Origin: an uncultured Bacilli bacterium
GTDB taxonomy: Bacteria > Bacillota_I > Bacilli_A > RF39 > UBA660
DNA: 64,000 nt
Assembly: GCA_934131175.1 (NCBI GenBank)
Contig: CAKOZD010000004.1
Span: 60,014-124,013 of the forward strand
Direction of reading: 5' to 3'
The notes beneath the pieces were generated by a model. It did not search any database. It saw nothing but the letters and a program-made list of their open reading frames with translations, and was not told the origin of the DNA. Positions 1 to 8,578 of this stretch are shown here, in pieces (the stretch's first letter is position 1; the number at the start of each line of letters is the position of its first letter). The position numbers and the translations under genes are program-made.

Positions 1-1365
1 AAATAATTCTTCTACTCTTTCTTTTGCAGATACAAAGTCAGGGTATTCTTCTATAAGAGAGAAAATACTGTAAAAATTATTTAATAAGTAATTAGTAAAT
101 GCTTGAAAAATTATTAAATTAGATAAAGTTAATTTATTTGTTATACATAAATATGTTCCTATAGAATATATAATTATTATTGATATTTCATTTAAATTAT
201 TTTTTATATTGGAAGTGATTTCCAATAGTATTTTATAAGAATTAACAGTGTTTAGAAGTGATGTGTATTTTAAATTAAACTTATCTATTAATCTTTTTTC
301 TAAATGACTTCCTTTAATAGTGTCTACATTACTTATTCCTTCAATTAAATAGTTATTAATAATATCTTGATGTTTATTTATTTTTCTAATATATTTCTTC
401 TTTCTTTTTACAATAAGGGACTCAAATATTATAGTTATTATAAATATTAATATAATTATACTTGTTAGTTCTTTTGAATATTTAAATAAGATAATAAAAA
501 AAGTTATTATACAAAAAATATCAGTAATTAGACTTGTAAAGATATTACTTAAATAATATCTTACAGTGTTTAAGTCTTTAAATCGTGCTAGTACTTCGCC
601 AGATGTTCTATTTTTGTAATATAAATATGGAAGTAAAAGTATCTGCTCAAATGTTTTAGATGTCGTATTTAAATCTAATTTAGAAAACCAACTATTTAAT
701 AATATATTTTTTAGTAGAATATTAATATTTTTAAAAATCGTAAGTATTAGTAAAATGATAGTTATATAAAGAATATTATTACTTAAACTTATATTTATAG
801 AGTATTCTAAAAAGTATTTAAAATTGTAAGATGTGAGTATATTTTCTATTAGATATATGATTGTTAAAAGTGTAATGGTAATGTATGTTTTTTTATTACT
901 TTTTATACTTTCTTTTATAAGTTTTGTAATAATTTTATTTTTCTTTATTACAGGTAATGTTTTATAGGGTTTTAAGAATAAATAATTATTACTAGTTAGT
1001 AAATTAAATTCAGAAAAAGATATTATTTTCTTTCCTTTAGCAGGATCCATTATTGTTACTTTCTTACTTTTTTTATTTATTTCATATAAAACAACAAAGT
1101 GTTGGTAATTCTTATTTACAATAAAATGAACGATACATGGTAAGTTATTTACATTTATATTTTCTATTTTTCCGCTCATTCCTTGGCTTTCAAATCCTAT
1201 AACTTTGCTTGCTTCTAATAAGTTATATAAAGTAACTCCATCTTTTGTAGTGTTTGTTAGTTCTCTTAAATATTCCTTAGATACTTCTCCTCCATAAAAT
1301 CTAATAATAGATAAGAGACAGCAAATACCACAATCTTTTATTCCGTCCTGCATGACAATTTTCAT
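1..1365 (-). CDS. Peptidase-domain ABC exporter (C39), C-terminus cut by window edge
   Basis: The frame stays open from an ATG at 1363-1365 to the window edge (455 codons). The N-terminus reads MKIVMQDGIKDCGICCL, the C39 bacteriocin-processing peptidase signature: Gln6, catalytic Cys12, then His in YQHFVVLYE and Asp in IMDPAKG. Residues ~150-440 hold several hydrophobic segments and the coupling motif TSGEVLARFKDL typical of an ABC transmembrane domain; the ATPase domain would lie beyond the edge. Such proteins cleave double-glycine leaders and export the peptide across the membrane. A strong Shine-Dalgarno AGGAGGTG lies 13 nt upstream, and an in-frame TAA between it and the ATG excludes an earlier start. 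An internal ATG at codon 5 is possible. No peptide substrate gene is visible. Confidence 0.9.
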   Translation of the reverse strand, partial: MKIVMQDGIKDCGICCLLSIIRFYGGEVSKEYLRELTNTTKDGVTLYNLLEASKVIGFESQGMSGKIENINVNNLPCIVHFIVNKNYQHFVVLYEINKKSKKVTIMDPAKGKKIISFSEFNLLTSNNYLFLKPYKTLPVIKKNKIITKLIKESIKSNKKTYITITLLTIIYLIENILTSYNFKYFLEYSINISLSNNILYITIILLILTIFKNINILLKNILLNSWFSKLDLNTTSKTFEQILLLPYLYYKNRTSGEVLARFKDLNTVRYYLSNIFTSLITDIFCIITFFIILFKYSKELTSIIILIFIITIIFESLIVKRKKKYIRKINKHQDIINNYLIEGISNVDTIKGSHLEKRLIDKFNLKYTSLLNTVNSYKILLEITSNIKNNLNEISIIIIYSIGTYLCITNKLTLSNLIIFQAFTNYLLNNFYSIFSLIEEYPDFVSAKERVEELF

Positions 1366-1419
1366 TGAGTATTACTTTCACCTCCTATCTTATTATTCGA
1401 GGTTTTTCTAATTTTTGTG

Positions 1420-1448
1420 AAAAAAAAAGAAGAAATCTAATTTCTTCC
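1420..1448 (-). terminator. Intrinsic terminator downstream of rdgB
   Basis: On the minus strand, stem GAAGAAAT (1440-1447) pairs with ATTTCTTC (1429-1436) around a 3-nt loop and is followed by about nine T. It separates the pyrophosphatase gene from the C39 exporter gene. Confidence 0.8.
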
Positions 1449-1538
1449 TAGATAAATTATAAATCTTTGTCAACGCGTGATAAAAAGATAAAGATTCTTT
1501 TGATTAAGAAATTAATCTAAAATACACAATTTATCCAT

Positions 1539-2177
1539 TTACATCATATCATCTTTTTTAGTTTTTGCAAAGACTTTTTTTGTTTGTTTTGAATTTTTAT
1601 TTTTTGTTGACACATACCATGTCATAAATTGACTAAATGCTGAGTTTATTTTTTTATTTCTTAATTCTCTTTCTTCATCAGTCATTTCTGCTAGTGTCTT
1701 AGTAAAACCTTCTGGAATGAAGACTTCCCATAATCTAGATCTTGCTTTTTCTGGTAGTAGGCCTTTCTTTTCTTTTGATAGGATACCTTTTGAGTAAGAT
1801 AAAAATTGTTTATACTCTACTCCATCATAATATGTTACACAACTTGCAAAGTAACAATTTCTATTTTCAACATCTTTCATTACTTCAAGTAGTTCTTCTA
1901 TATTTGTACTTATTCCACTTCTTTTAACAAGAGTACCTGGGTAATCTGTTTTTCCAGGATATCCTTCAATATAGAATCCACTGTCTTCTACAAAACATGG
2001 TCCATGTACGATGTTGTATGCTTTTTTTGCTTTATCTTTTGATACTTCTTCTACTTTATTTATTTCTAATTCATCGATATCTTTATTTACTTCAATTACA
2101 TCAACATCATATATTTTACATAATTCTTCTACTCGCTTAAATTTACCTTTATTCGTTGTTATATAATATAAACACAT
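1539..2177 (-). CDS. rdgB: XTP/dITP diphosphatase (Ham1/RdgB family)
   Basis: The N-terminus YYITTNKGKFKRVEEL matches the Ham1 substrate-binding motif (S/T-x-N-x-x-K), and CFVEDSGFYIEGYPG matches the conserved catalytic Asp region, with PGTLVKR after it. Ham1 enzymes hydrolyse deaminated purine nucleotides (ITP, XTP) to monophosphates and keep them out of DNA and RNA. The length (212 aa) is near the family norm; the final ~20 Lys/Thr-rich residues are an extension. SD AGAGGTGAT lies just before ATG 2177. It is transcribed toward the C39 exporter gene but separated from it by a terminator. Confidence 0.9.
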   Translation of the reverse strand: MCLYYITTNKGKFKRVEELCKIYDVDVIEVNKDIDELEINKVEEVSKDKAKKAYNIVHGPCFVEDSGFYIEGYPGKTDYPGTLVKRSGISTNIEELLEVMKDVENRNCYFASCVTYYDGVEYKQFLSYSKGILSKEKKGLLPEKARSRLWEVFIPEGFTKTLAEMTDEERELRNKKINSAFSQFMTWYVSTKNKNSKQTKKVFAKTKKDDMM

Positions 2178-2242
2178 AAAATCACCTCTAAATGTATTCT
2201 ATTATATATAGAGGCAATATATATGTCACTATTTAATTTTAT

Positions 2243-2273
2243 AAAAAATAAAAACGTTGAATTAATCAACGTT
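2243..2273 (-). terminator. Terminator of tRNA-Ala
   Basis: Perfect 8-bp stem AACGTTGA/TCAACGTT with loop TTAAT, followed on the minus strand by a T-rich run; it lies 12 nt after the tRNA CCA end. Confidence 0.85.
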
Positions 2274-2284
2274 GAATATCAATA

Positions 2285-2360
2285 TGGTGGAGCATAGCGG
2301 GATCGAACCGCTGACCTCCACGGTGCAAACGTGGCGCTCTCCCAGCTGAGCTAATGCCCC
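2285..2360 (-). tRNA. tRNA-Ala(TGC)
   Basis: A 76-nt cloverleaf on the minus strand starts GGGGCATTAGCTCAGCTGGG and has anticodon loop TTTGCAC (anticodon TGC), the T-arm GGTTCGATCC and an encoded CCA end. A terminator follows directly. Confidence 0.97.
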
Positions 2361-2426
2361 ATACTTAATTTTTTTTATCTCTTTCACAAGCGACAAATTG
2401 ATTATAGCATAGTAATTTTTAAAAAG

Positions 2427-3179
2427 TCAACGATTTTTGTAAAAAAAATTATATTTTTTTTCTAAAGCTTCTTTTTCAGTATAAAAAGTACCATTTTCTT
2501 TATAAATATTCTCTTTATTTTTATAGAAGTTATTAATATTATAAATTATTTTTTTATTCTTAAAGTGATATTTATTTAAAAATCTTTCTAATAAAAATTT
2601 ATTATATACATAATCTATTTTATTTTCTTCTTTATGAATTACTGCTAATAGGAATAATAACATTACTAAAATATTAATTGTAATATTTTTTTGAATTATA
2701 AAAATTATAAATACTAATAAATAACTAATCTTAATGATTAATTTTAATGTTTTCTTATATGGTAGAAAGTTATTTATAAATAAGTTTAATAGTTTTCCTC
2801 CATCTAATGGATATATTGGTAATAAGTTAAATACTAAAAGAGATATGTGATAAATTAATATTAATTCTTTATCATAAGGAAATAAATAAATTAAAATAAA
2901 GTAAGCAAGATTTTGAAATGAAGGACCTGCTATTAGTATTAAAAACTCAACAGTATTTTTTGTATTTAATGGCATATTAAATTTAGTTATTCCACCTAGT
3001 GGATAAATATATATTTTTTTTACATCTACTTTTAATAATTTTGCGACTAAGAAATGACCTAATTCATGAATTATGATTATTATATTTAATATTAAATATT
3101 CTTTAAATGAACCTATTAATATCGCAATTATTCCTAAGATATAAACTAATATGTTTACTTTAAATATATTTTTTATAAT
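2427..3179 (-). CDS. spoIVFB: SpoIVFB-like M50 site-2 protease, ATT start
   Basis: Membrane metalloprotease that in Bacillus cleaves pro-SigK in the mother cell. The motif HELGH (His38, Glu39, His42) and the second metal-ligand motif NLLPIYPLDGG are both present, with several hydrophobic segments. The first in-frame ATG (2975) would remove the first 68 residues and with them HELGH. The frame opens after a TAG just upstream of 3179 and contains no ATG, GTG or TTG before codon 69. ATT at 3177-3179 lies 9 nt after GGAG, inside the end of spoIVFA, so I take it as the start. About 250 aa, somewhat short of the usual ~290. The partner gene spoIVFA is directly upstream and overlaps by 20 nt, suggesting coupled translation. 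Identity is strong; the exact start is inference. Confidence 0.85.
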   Translation of the reverse strand: MIKNIFKVNILVYILGIIAILIGSFKEYLILNIIIIIHELGHFLVAKLLKVDVKKIYIYPLGGITKFNMPLNTKNTVEFLILIAGPSFQNLAYFILIYLFPYDKELILIYHISLLVFNLLPIYPLDGGKLLNLFINNFLPYKKTLKLIIKISYLLVFIIFIIQKNITINILVMLLFLLAVIHKEENKIDYVYNKFLLERFLNKYHFKNKKIIYNINNFYKNKENIYKENGTFYTEKEALEKKYNFFYKNR

Positions 3180-3726
3180 CTAATTGTTCTCCATTCTTTT
3201 CAAATTTTAAATATAATTCATTTGATTTTACTTCTCCTAACACTTGTCCTTTTTCTACATAATCATATAGTTTGTAATTACTTATATTTACATTTATATA
3301 ATAAGTATCAACTCCATCTACTTGTTCTACAATAATTGTTTGCATATTATCTTTTACTCCACTGTAGACAATTATTCCACTTTCTAATATTGGTACTAAA
3401 TAATTATTATCTACTATTAGTTTTACTCCATTATTATAATTAGATGACTTTTTATAAGATAATTTTTCACTAAATACCGGTGTTTCTTCTTTTACTACTT
3501 TATCTAGAGATAAAATCTTACCGAAATACTTCTCATAAATACTTTTTGTTTTAGTAAACTTTATATTTTTTTCGTATACTTCTTTTTCTATATCTTTCTT
3601 TAGAGTGGGATTTTTCTTTGTTACTATTAATCCTATTAGAAATATTATAATTAAAATAAATAATTTACTTAAAAATATCTTTATACTTTTCTTTAATACT
3701 AATTTTTCTTCTATTCTTTTATTCAT
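3160..3726 (-). CDS. spoIVFA: SpoIVFA-like regulator with LytM/M23-type domain
   Basis: 188 aa: one N-terminal membrane segment (about residues 17-36, rich in Ile/Leu) and a C-terminal M23/LytM-like domain (VKLIVDNNYLVPILESGIIV ... LYDYVEKGQVLGEV). The zinc ligands of active M23 peptidases are not evident, as in SpoIVFA. In Bacillus SpoIVFA anchors and controls SpoIVFB at the outer forespore membrane. It sits between mreD and spoIVFB, the order known from Bacillus apart from the missing minCD. SD GGGAG precedes ATG 3726. Confidence 0.85.
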   Translation of the reverse strand: MNKRIEEKLVLKKSIKIFLSKLFILIIIFLIGLIVTKKNPTLKKDIEKEVYEKNIKFTKTKSIYEKYFGKILSLDKVVKEETPVFSEKLSYKKSSNYNNGVKLIVDNNYLVPILESGIIVYSGVKDNMQTIIVEQVDGVDTYYINVNISNYKLYDYVEKGQVLGEVKSNELYLKFEKNGEQLDYKKYI

Positions 3727-3770
3727 ATAAATTCTCCCAGTTAAATATATGAATAAAAAAAATAAGTATT

Positions 3771-4280
3771 CTAATTTATACTTATTTTTCTGTATTTCTT
3801 TGGTATAAGATTTATTATTAAATAAATTAATTCTCCATATATTATATTTAATATTAGACTATGAGTAATTTTATATAAAACTTTATATAGAGTTACTGGT
3901 ACCATATTAAATACTAATAGAATTATTCCTGTTAATATTTCATATGCTGAAATAATTAAAATTAAATAGATAATTAATTTTAAATAGCTTATTTCAAAGT
4001 TCTTATATATTTCTAAAGATATAAAGCCAATTATTAGAAATAGTACTCCATTAAAGAATAATAAATTTGTATATAATAAATCATATATCATTCCAACAAT
4101 AAAAATTATAATAAAATAATTTTTTTCTTTTTTTCTAAAAAATGGATAAATCATAAAAATTGCGATTACAGTTAACATTGGAGTAAAAAGTGATAAATCA
4201 TTTACAAGATATGGTAAAAAATTTGATAATATTCCATCTAAAACTATTGATATCAATAAAATTATAGTACTTATTATCAT
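3771..4280 (-). CDS. mreD: Rod shape-determining protein MreD
   Basis: 169 aa, almost entirely hydrophobic with five to six predicted membrane segments. The pattern GILSNFLPYLVNDLSLFTPM and IGMIYDLLYTNLLFFNGVLF is typical of MreD, a membrane component of the elongasome that guides lateral wall synthesis. The start overlaps the end of mreC by 4 nt (ATG 4280), which supports the pairing. No mreB occurs in the window, so the actin homologue must be elsewhere or absent. Confidence 0.88.
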   Translation of the reverse strand: MIISTIILLISIVLDGILSNFLPYLVNDLSLFTPMLTVIAIFMIYPFFRKKEKNYFIIIFIVGMIYDLLYTNLLFFNGVLFLIIGFISLEIYKNFEISYLKLIIYLILIISAYEILTGIILLVFNMVPVTLYKVLYKITHSLILNIIYGELIYLIINLIPKKYRKISIN

Positions 4281-5056
4281 TCTTTTACCTTTAATACTGT
4301 AACATAGTGAATATCATCAAAGTCTTGATATGTTTTTATATAAACATTTTTACTTAAATTATACTTATCACTTTCAATTTTTTCTACTGTACCAATATAT
4401 ATTCCTGCAGGTATTAATTCACCTAGACCACTAGTTAATACAACGTCTCCTTTATTTATTTCTGTAGATTTGTTTATGTCACTTGCTTTTATTAAGCCAT
4501 TTTTCTTATTATATCCATTTAAAATTGCATAATTATCATCATTATTTGTTTTAATTGCAACACTTACTTTAAAGTTTATGTCATCTGATGTTATTAATTT
4601 TACCTCAGATGATGTTTTTGATACTTTTGATATCTTACCTATTAAACCATTTTTTGTAATAACTGCCATATTCTTTTCAATACCATACTTACTTCCTTTA
4701 TCTATTGTTATTGTATTAAACCAATAACTTTTATTTCTAGATAAAATAGTAGCATTTACTGGAGTATACTCTGTAAGTGTCTTATTTAATTCTAATGTAT
4801 CCTTTAATTCTTGTATTTCTTTTTCTAATGAACTATTAACATTTTTTTGAATTAAATAACTTTCTGATTGAGTATTACCTTTTTCTTTATTTAAAGAGGT
4901 AAATGGATACATTATTACTTTTTCTATAGAAATAGATATATCTTTAAAAATAGTTTGATTGCTTCTCTCTATTAATAAAGATACACTTAAAAGTATTATT
5001 AATACTACAATTATTATTGGAATTATTATTTTGTTGTTTTTCTTTTTCTTATACAT
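4277..5056 (-). CDS. mreC: Rod shape-determining protein MreC
   Basis: 259 aa: a short basic N-terminus, one membrane segment (~residues 10-30), a coiled coil (~65-95) and the beta-rich MreC core with the family motifs YWFNTITIDKGSKYGI, NMAVITKNGLIGKI and VVLTSGLGELIPAGIYIG. MreC is the extracytoplasmic scaffold that links MreB and the wall synthases. SD GAGATGAT precedes ATG 5056; mreD follows with a 4-nt overlap. Confidence 0.95.
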   Translation of the reverse strand: MYKKKKNNKIIIPIIIVVLIILLSVSLLIERSNQTIFKDISISIEKVIMYPFTSLNKEKGNTQSESYLIQKNVNSSLEKEIQELKDTLELNKTLTEYTPVNATILSRNKSYWFNTITIDKGSKYGIEKNMAVITKNGLIGKISKVSKTSSEVKLITSDDINFKVSVAIKTNNDDNYAILNGYNKKNGLIKASDINKSTEINKGDVVLTSGLGELIPAGIYIGTVEKIESDKYNLSKNVYIKTYQDFDDIHYVTVLKVKE

Positions 5057-5100
5057 ATAATCATCTCACTTACCTATTATATTATATTTTTTTATTTGAT

Positions 5101-5784
5101 TCAATTTAGAATGTTCAAATGTTCATAAAAACTATAAAAAGAATTATCTCCTACTATTATATGATCAACTACAGGTATACCTTGAATGTTTCCTGTTTTC
5201 ATTAATCTTTTTGTAAATTCTATATCTGCTTTTGATGGAGTAACATCATTTGTTGGATGGTTATGAATACATACAATTGATGATGCACTTACTTTGTATG
5301 CTTCTTTAAATATTTCTCTTGTATGTGTAGTTGAATGATTTATTGTTCCCATAAATATTAATTTCCTTTCAATTAATTCTTGTTTATTGTTGAAGTAGTA
5401 GCAATAAAAATATTCTTGCTTTTTTCCTAATAAAAGGTATCTTGCTGATTTCCAAATAGATGTTGGATTATCTAATTTCTTTAATGACTCTTCTTTTTCT
5501 AGGAATATTCTTTTTCCAAATTCAATACATGCGAGTAGTTCAATTGCTTTTACATCACCTATTCCAGATATTTTTTTCAAATCATTTATATTAATTTCTT
5601 TTAATCCAGTGAGTGAAAATTTACTTAATATTTCTAAAGCTAGTTCTTCTACATTTTTTCCTTTAGTACCACTTTTTAAAATAATAGCAAGTAGTTCTTT
5701 GTTTGTCAGAGATTCTGCTCCAACTTCTTTTAATCTTTCTCTTGGTCGTTCCTCTTTTGGAATATCTTTTATTCTATAATTCAT
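5101..5784 (-). CDS. radC: RadC/JAB-domain protein
   Basis: 227 aa. The N-terminal helix-hairpin-helix region (KNVEELALEILSKF; LKKISGIGDVKAIEL) is followed by an MPN+/JAB domain with the metal motif HNHPTNDVTPSKAD (E...HxHx7SxxD type). The molecular role of RadC is unsettled; it is a metalloprotease-like family conserved next to mre genes. I chose ATG 5784 because GAGGTG is correctly spaced from it; a TTG four codons upstream overlaps the SD. The flanks, a SpoIIB-like gene upstream and mreC downstream, match the Bacillus order. Confidence 0.93.
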   Translation of the reverse strand: MNYRIKDIPKEERPRERLKEVGAESLTNKELLAIILKSGTKGKNVEELALEILSKFSLTGLKEININDLKKISGIGDVKAIELLACIEFGKRIFLEKEESLKKLDNPTSIWKSARYLLLGKKQEYFYCYYFNNKQELIERKLIFMGTINHSTTHTREIFKEAYKVSASSIVCIHNHPTNDVTPSKADIEFTKRLMKTGNIQGIPVVDHIIVGDNSFYSFYEHLNILN

Positions 5785-5815
5785 ATTACACCTCAACTTA
5801 TTATTAGATATTTTT

Positions 5816-6271
5816 TTAATCTTTATTGTTTTTTACTACTTCTTCATAAGTTGAAAGTACTACTTCCTCTACTTTTAATATTTCATCTGTTGTTAGAGAG
5901 GTGTTTATTAAATTATCAAACTGAGTAATTGTTGTAGAAAATTCTTGGTTATTTAAATATTTTTCTTTAATTGTAATTGAAAATCCTTTGTCCTCTAATA
6001 TTTTTTTTACTTTTTTAGCAGCATCTAAATCTTTTGTTATACCTCTATAAATATAGAAATCATTATTTTTATAATCAATTACTGATGTTGTTAAATTACT
6101 TACTTTATTTTCTAATATTTCTTTATCACCAACCTTACCTTCTTCTAGAAAATAATATAGTTCTTTACTGGTTATATTTTTTATTAATTCTAGTTTACTT
6201 TTAAAAATAAAACTTCCTAATATATAGCCTATTATTACATACACTACTCCCCTTATGAGGACTTTTTTCAT
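5816..6271 (-). CDS. SpoIIB-like membrane protein with SPOR-type domain
   Basis: 151 aa. A membrane segment at residues ~5-24 is followed by an extracytoplasmic region resembling a SPOR fold: YYFLEEGKVGDKE, then YIYRGITKDLDAAKKVKKIL, then a predicted strand GFSITIKE. SPOR domains bind denuded septal glycan. In Bacillus spoIIB lies just upstream of maf-radC-mre and helps engulfment; the same position here supports a SpoIIB-like role. The assignment rests on weak domain similarity plus synteny, so another SPOR protein is possible. Confidence 0.6.
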   Translation of the reverse strand: MKKVLIRGVVYVIIGYILGSFIFKSKLELIKNITSKELYYFLEEGKVGDKEILENKVSNLTTSVIDYKNNDFYIYRGITKDLDAAKKVKKILEDKGFSITIKEKYLNNQEFSTTITQFDNLINTSLTTDEILKVEEVVLSTYEEVVKNNKD

Positions 6272-6316
6272 AATATCACCAGTTTTACTATATCAAGATT
6301 GTTTGTTATAATTTGT

Positions 6317-6345
6317 CAAAAAAAATACATTCATTGAAGAATGTA
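6317..6345 (-). terminator. Intrinsic terminator after the 726-residue membrane protein gene
   Basis: Minus-strand stem TACATTC/GAATGTA with a 6-nt loop followed by eight T, directly after the stop codon at 6346. It makes spoIIB-radC-mre a separate transcription unit. Confidence 0.8.
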
Positions 6346-8526
6346 CTATTTTTTACTTTTTGTTTGTAAATATGTTGCGACTATTATTATTCCAAGTCCT
6401 ACTATTAGTAAGTATAACCAAGCAGGAATAGATGACCAAATATCTCTTAATTGAACTAATATATTTATTATTGTTAATATTATTCCAAAAATAAATAATT
6501 TATTAAAATCATTATTTTTATAACCAATGATTATTAGAGAAAGAGAAATTAGTCCTACATAAATTAAAATAGTTAATTTATTTAAGAAAAATATTCCCGT
6601 CATAGTTAATGATATTAATACACCTATAATAATTGTTAGTACTTTAGATGATGATTCTTTACATAAAAATTCTTGTATTAAATAAGTTATATAAAGTATT
6701 AAAATACTTGTTGAAATAGTTGATACTTCTATACTTAAATCTTTTAAATATATTAATTTAAGTATTGGGAGTATTATAAAGAAGTAGCTTGCTATTTTCA
6801 TTTTTCTTTCTCTACTAACAATTATAATTACTATTAAAATCCAAATAAATAATAGTGTTGGTAAATATGGATTATCTATTAGTAGTCCTTGACAACATAT
6901 TGGTATAAATATACTAATTAAGAAAGTTATATATATTGGTAGTTTTGGATATTTTTCTTTATAAGTGACACTTATTGCTAGTAAGACGCTGTTTATTAAA
7001 ATTAATATTACTGCACTTATTAGGCTTTCATCTATAATATTTGTAATTATTGATAGCATTATAAGTATACATGAATAACTAGAGTATGTTTTTTTGTTAT
7101 TTGTAATTATTGATAGTAAAGTGTAAATTGCACTTATTATTATAAACATAGTTAAAACTGTTATGTTTTTTGATGTTATTTCTTCTATTATTCCTATTAA
7201 AGATAATACTCCCATAAATATTAATGGTGGATTAACTGAATTTTCAAATGGTAATTTAGAAATACTTAAAATGTTATTTTTACTTAGTATATTTAAAAGA
7301 ACTATTACTAATGGAATTATTATTGCTTGAAATGGTTCATTAAATACTTTTATGTAGCAAGATAATGATAATATTAAATATACTATATATGATATATTTT
7401 TACTTCTTTCATCTGTTGTGAAGAAATCAACTTCTATTAATATAATATAAAGTGTTAGACAAATATATTTTATTATTTCTGGTAAGTTAGTTATATTTAG
7501 TCCTATATTTATTAAAATAAAAATAATTAATAGATTAACATATCCTAATTTTTCATATTTCTTTACTAAATATGTCATATTTATAATATTAATTATAGAA
7601 CATATTAATAGAGATATCTCATTTATTTCTGAATTATTAAATTTAATAATATAAGCAATTATTATGTATGATGATAATTTACTTATAAAGTTTAGTACTG
7701 AGTCTTCTTTTGTTACTATATTCATAAAGAATATTAGCATTGATATTAGAGTTATTATTGTAATTATATCTAGTGTTAAAAAACTTAGAATATTATAAAT
7801 AGAAATTAATACTGAAATAAATGATATTTGTAGTAAGTAACTTTTGTTATATTTTAAATATGTTATATATGTAAATATTCCAATTAGTAAGTATGTTATA
7901 AAATAAGAAATATGAGAACCATTTCCTCTATATGTTAGAAAACTACCAAATATACCAAAATATTGTAATCCAACTATTGTTAATACTAAGAAAGCAAGTC
8001 CTAGTATCCAATAGATATAAGATGTTTTATATAATTTTAGTTTTAATTCTGTAAATACTGATAAGCCTAAAAATATAATTGATAGAATTATTAAAAGACA
8101 TATTTTTAACATATCTGGTATTATTTGCCATGATGTTGTTGCGAATAATATACCTGATATTAAAACCATTCCTACTCCTAATTTTAGAAGTAAGTCTATT
8201 TTTTTAGATTCTTCATCTTCTTTTATTGGAGGAGCATTTATTCCATTTACTTTTCTTTCGTATTCTGAAAGTTTTGAGCAAAAGACAAATATTAATATTG
8301 ATGAAATAAATAGAAATGGTATATTAATAATTCCTGCTATTATTAATAATCTTTTATTATTAATTAAATCTAGTCCTTTTAAAAATGATACTGATAGACA
8401 AATTATGCCTATTATTAAAACTGTTAAACCATAAATGTAGTGTTCACTTACTAGTCCTAGAGTTCCTGCTAATAAGTTTAATGCTCCTGCTACTTGAATG
8501 GTTGATTTTTCTTTTTCTATACTCAT
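6346..8526 (-). CDS. Large polytopic membrane protein (DUF2157/SCO7613-like)
   Basis: 726 aa with roughly 20 hydrophobic segments through the whole length and only one clearly hydrophilic loop (~residues 88-108, NGINAPPIKEDEESKKIDLL). The C-terminus IWSSIPAWLYLLIVGLGIII followed by a Lys-rich tail resembles SCO7613/DUF2157-type proteins of unknown function. No transporter or enzyme motif is recognised. SD AGAGGT precedes ATG 8526; a terminator follows the gene. It is probably co-transcribed with the upstream rsh gene (52-nt gap). Confidence 0.75.
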   Translation of the reverse strand: MSIEKEKSTIQVAGALNLLAGTLGLVSEHYIYGLTVLIIGIICLSVSFLKGLDLINNKRLLIIAGIINIPFLFISSILIFVFCSKLSEYERKVNGINAPPIKEDEESKKIDLLLKLGVGMVLISGILFATTSWQIIPDMLKICLLIILSIIFLGLSVFTELKLKLYKTSYIYWILGLAFLVLTIVGLQYFGIFGSFLTYRGNGSHISYFITYLLIGIFTYITYLKYNKSYLLQISFISVLISIYNILSFLTLDIITIITLISMLIFFMNIVTKEDSVLNFISKLSSYIIIAYIIKFNNSEINEISLLICSIINIINMTYLVKKYEKLGYVNLLIIFILINIGLNITNLPEIIKYICLTLYIILIEVDFFTTDERSKNISYIVYLILSLSCYIKVFNEPFQAIIIPLVIVLLNILSKNNILSISKLPFENSVNPPLIFMGVLSLIGIIEEITSKNITVLTMFIIISAIYTLLSIITNNKKTYSSYSCILIMLSIITNIIDESLISAVILILINSVLLAISVTYKEKYPKLPIYITFLISIFIPICCQGLLIDNPYLPTLLFIWILIVIIIVSRERKMKIASYFFIILPILKLIYLKDLSIEVSTISTSILILYITYLIQEFLCKESSSKVLTIIIGVLISLTMTGIFFLNKLTILIYVGLISLSLIIIGYKNNDFNKLFIFGIILTIINILVQLRDIWSSIPAWLYLLIVGLGIIIVATYLQTKSKK

Positions 8527-8578
8527 ACAATTACCTCTTTATTATATTATAAAGTGTATTTTAGTAATTGTCTATTGC

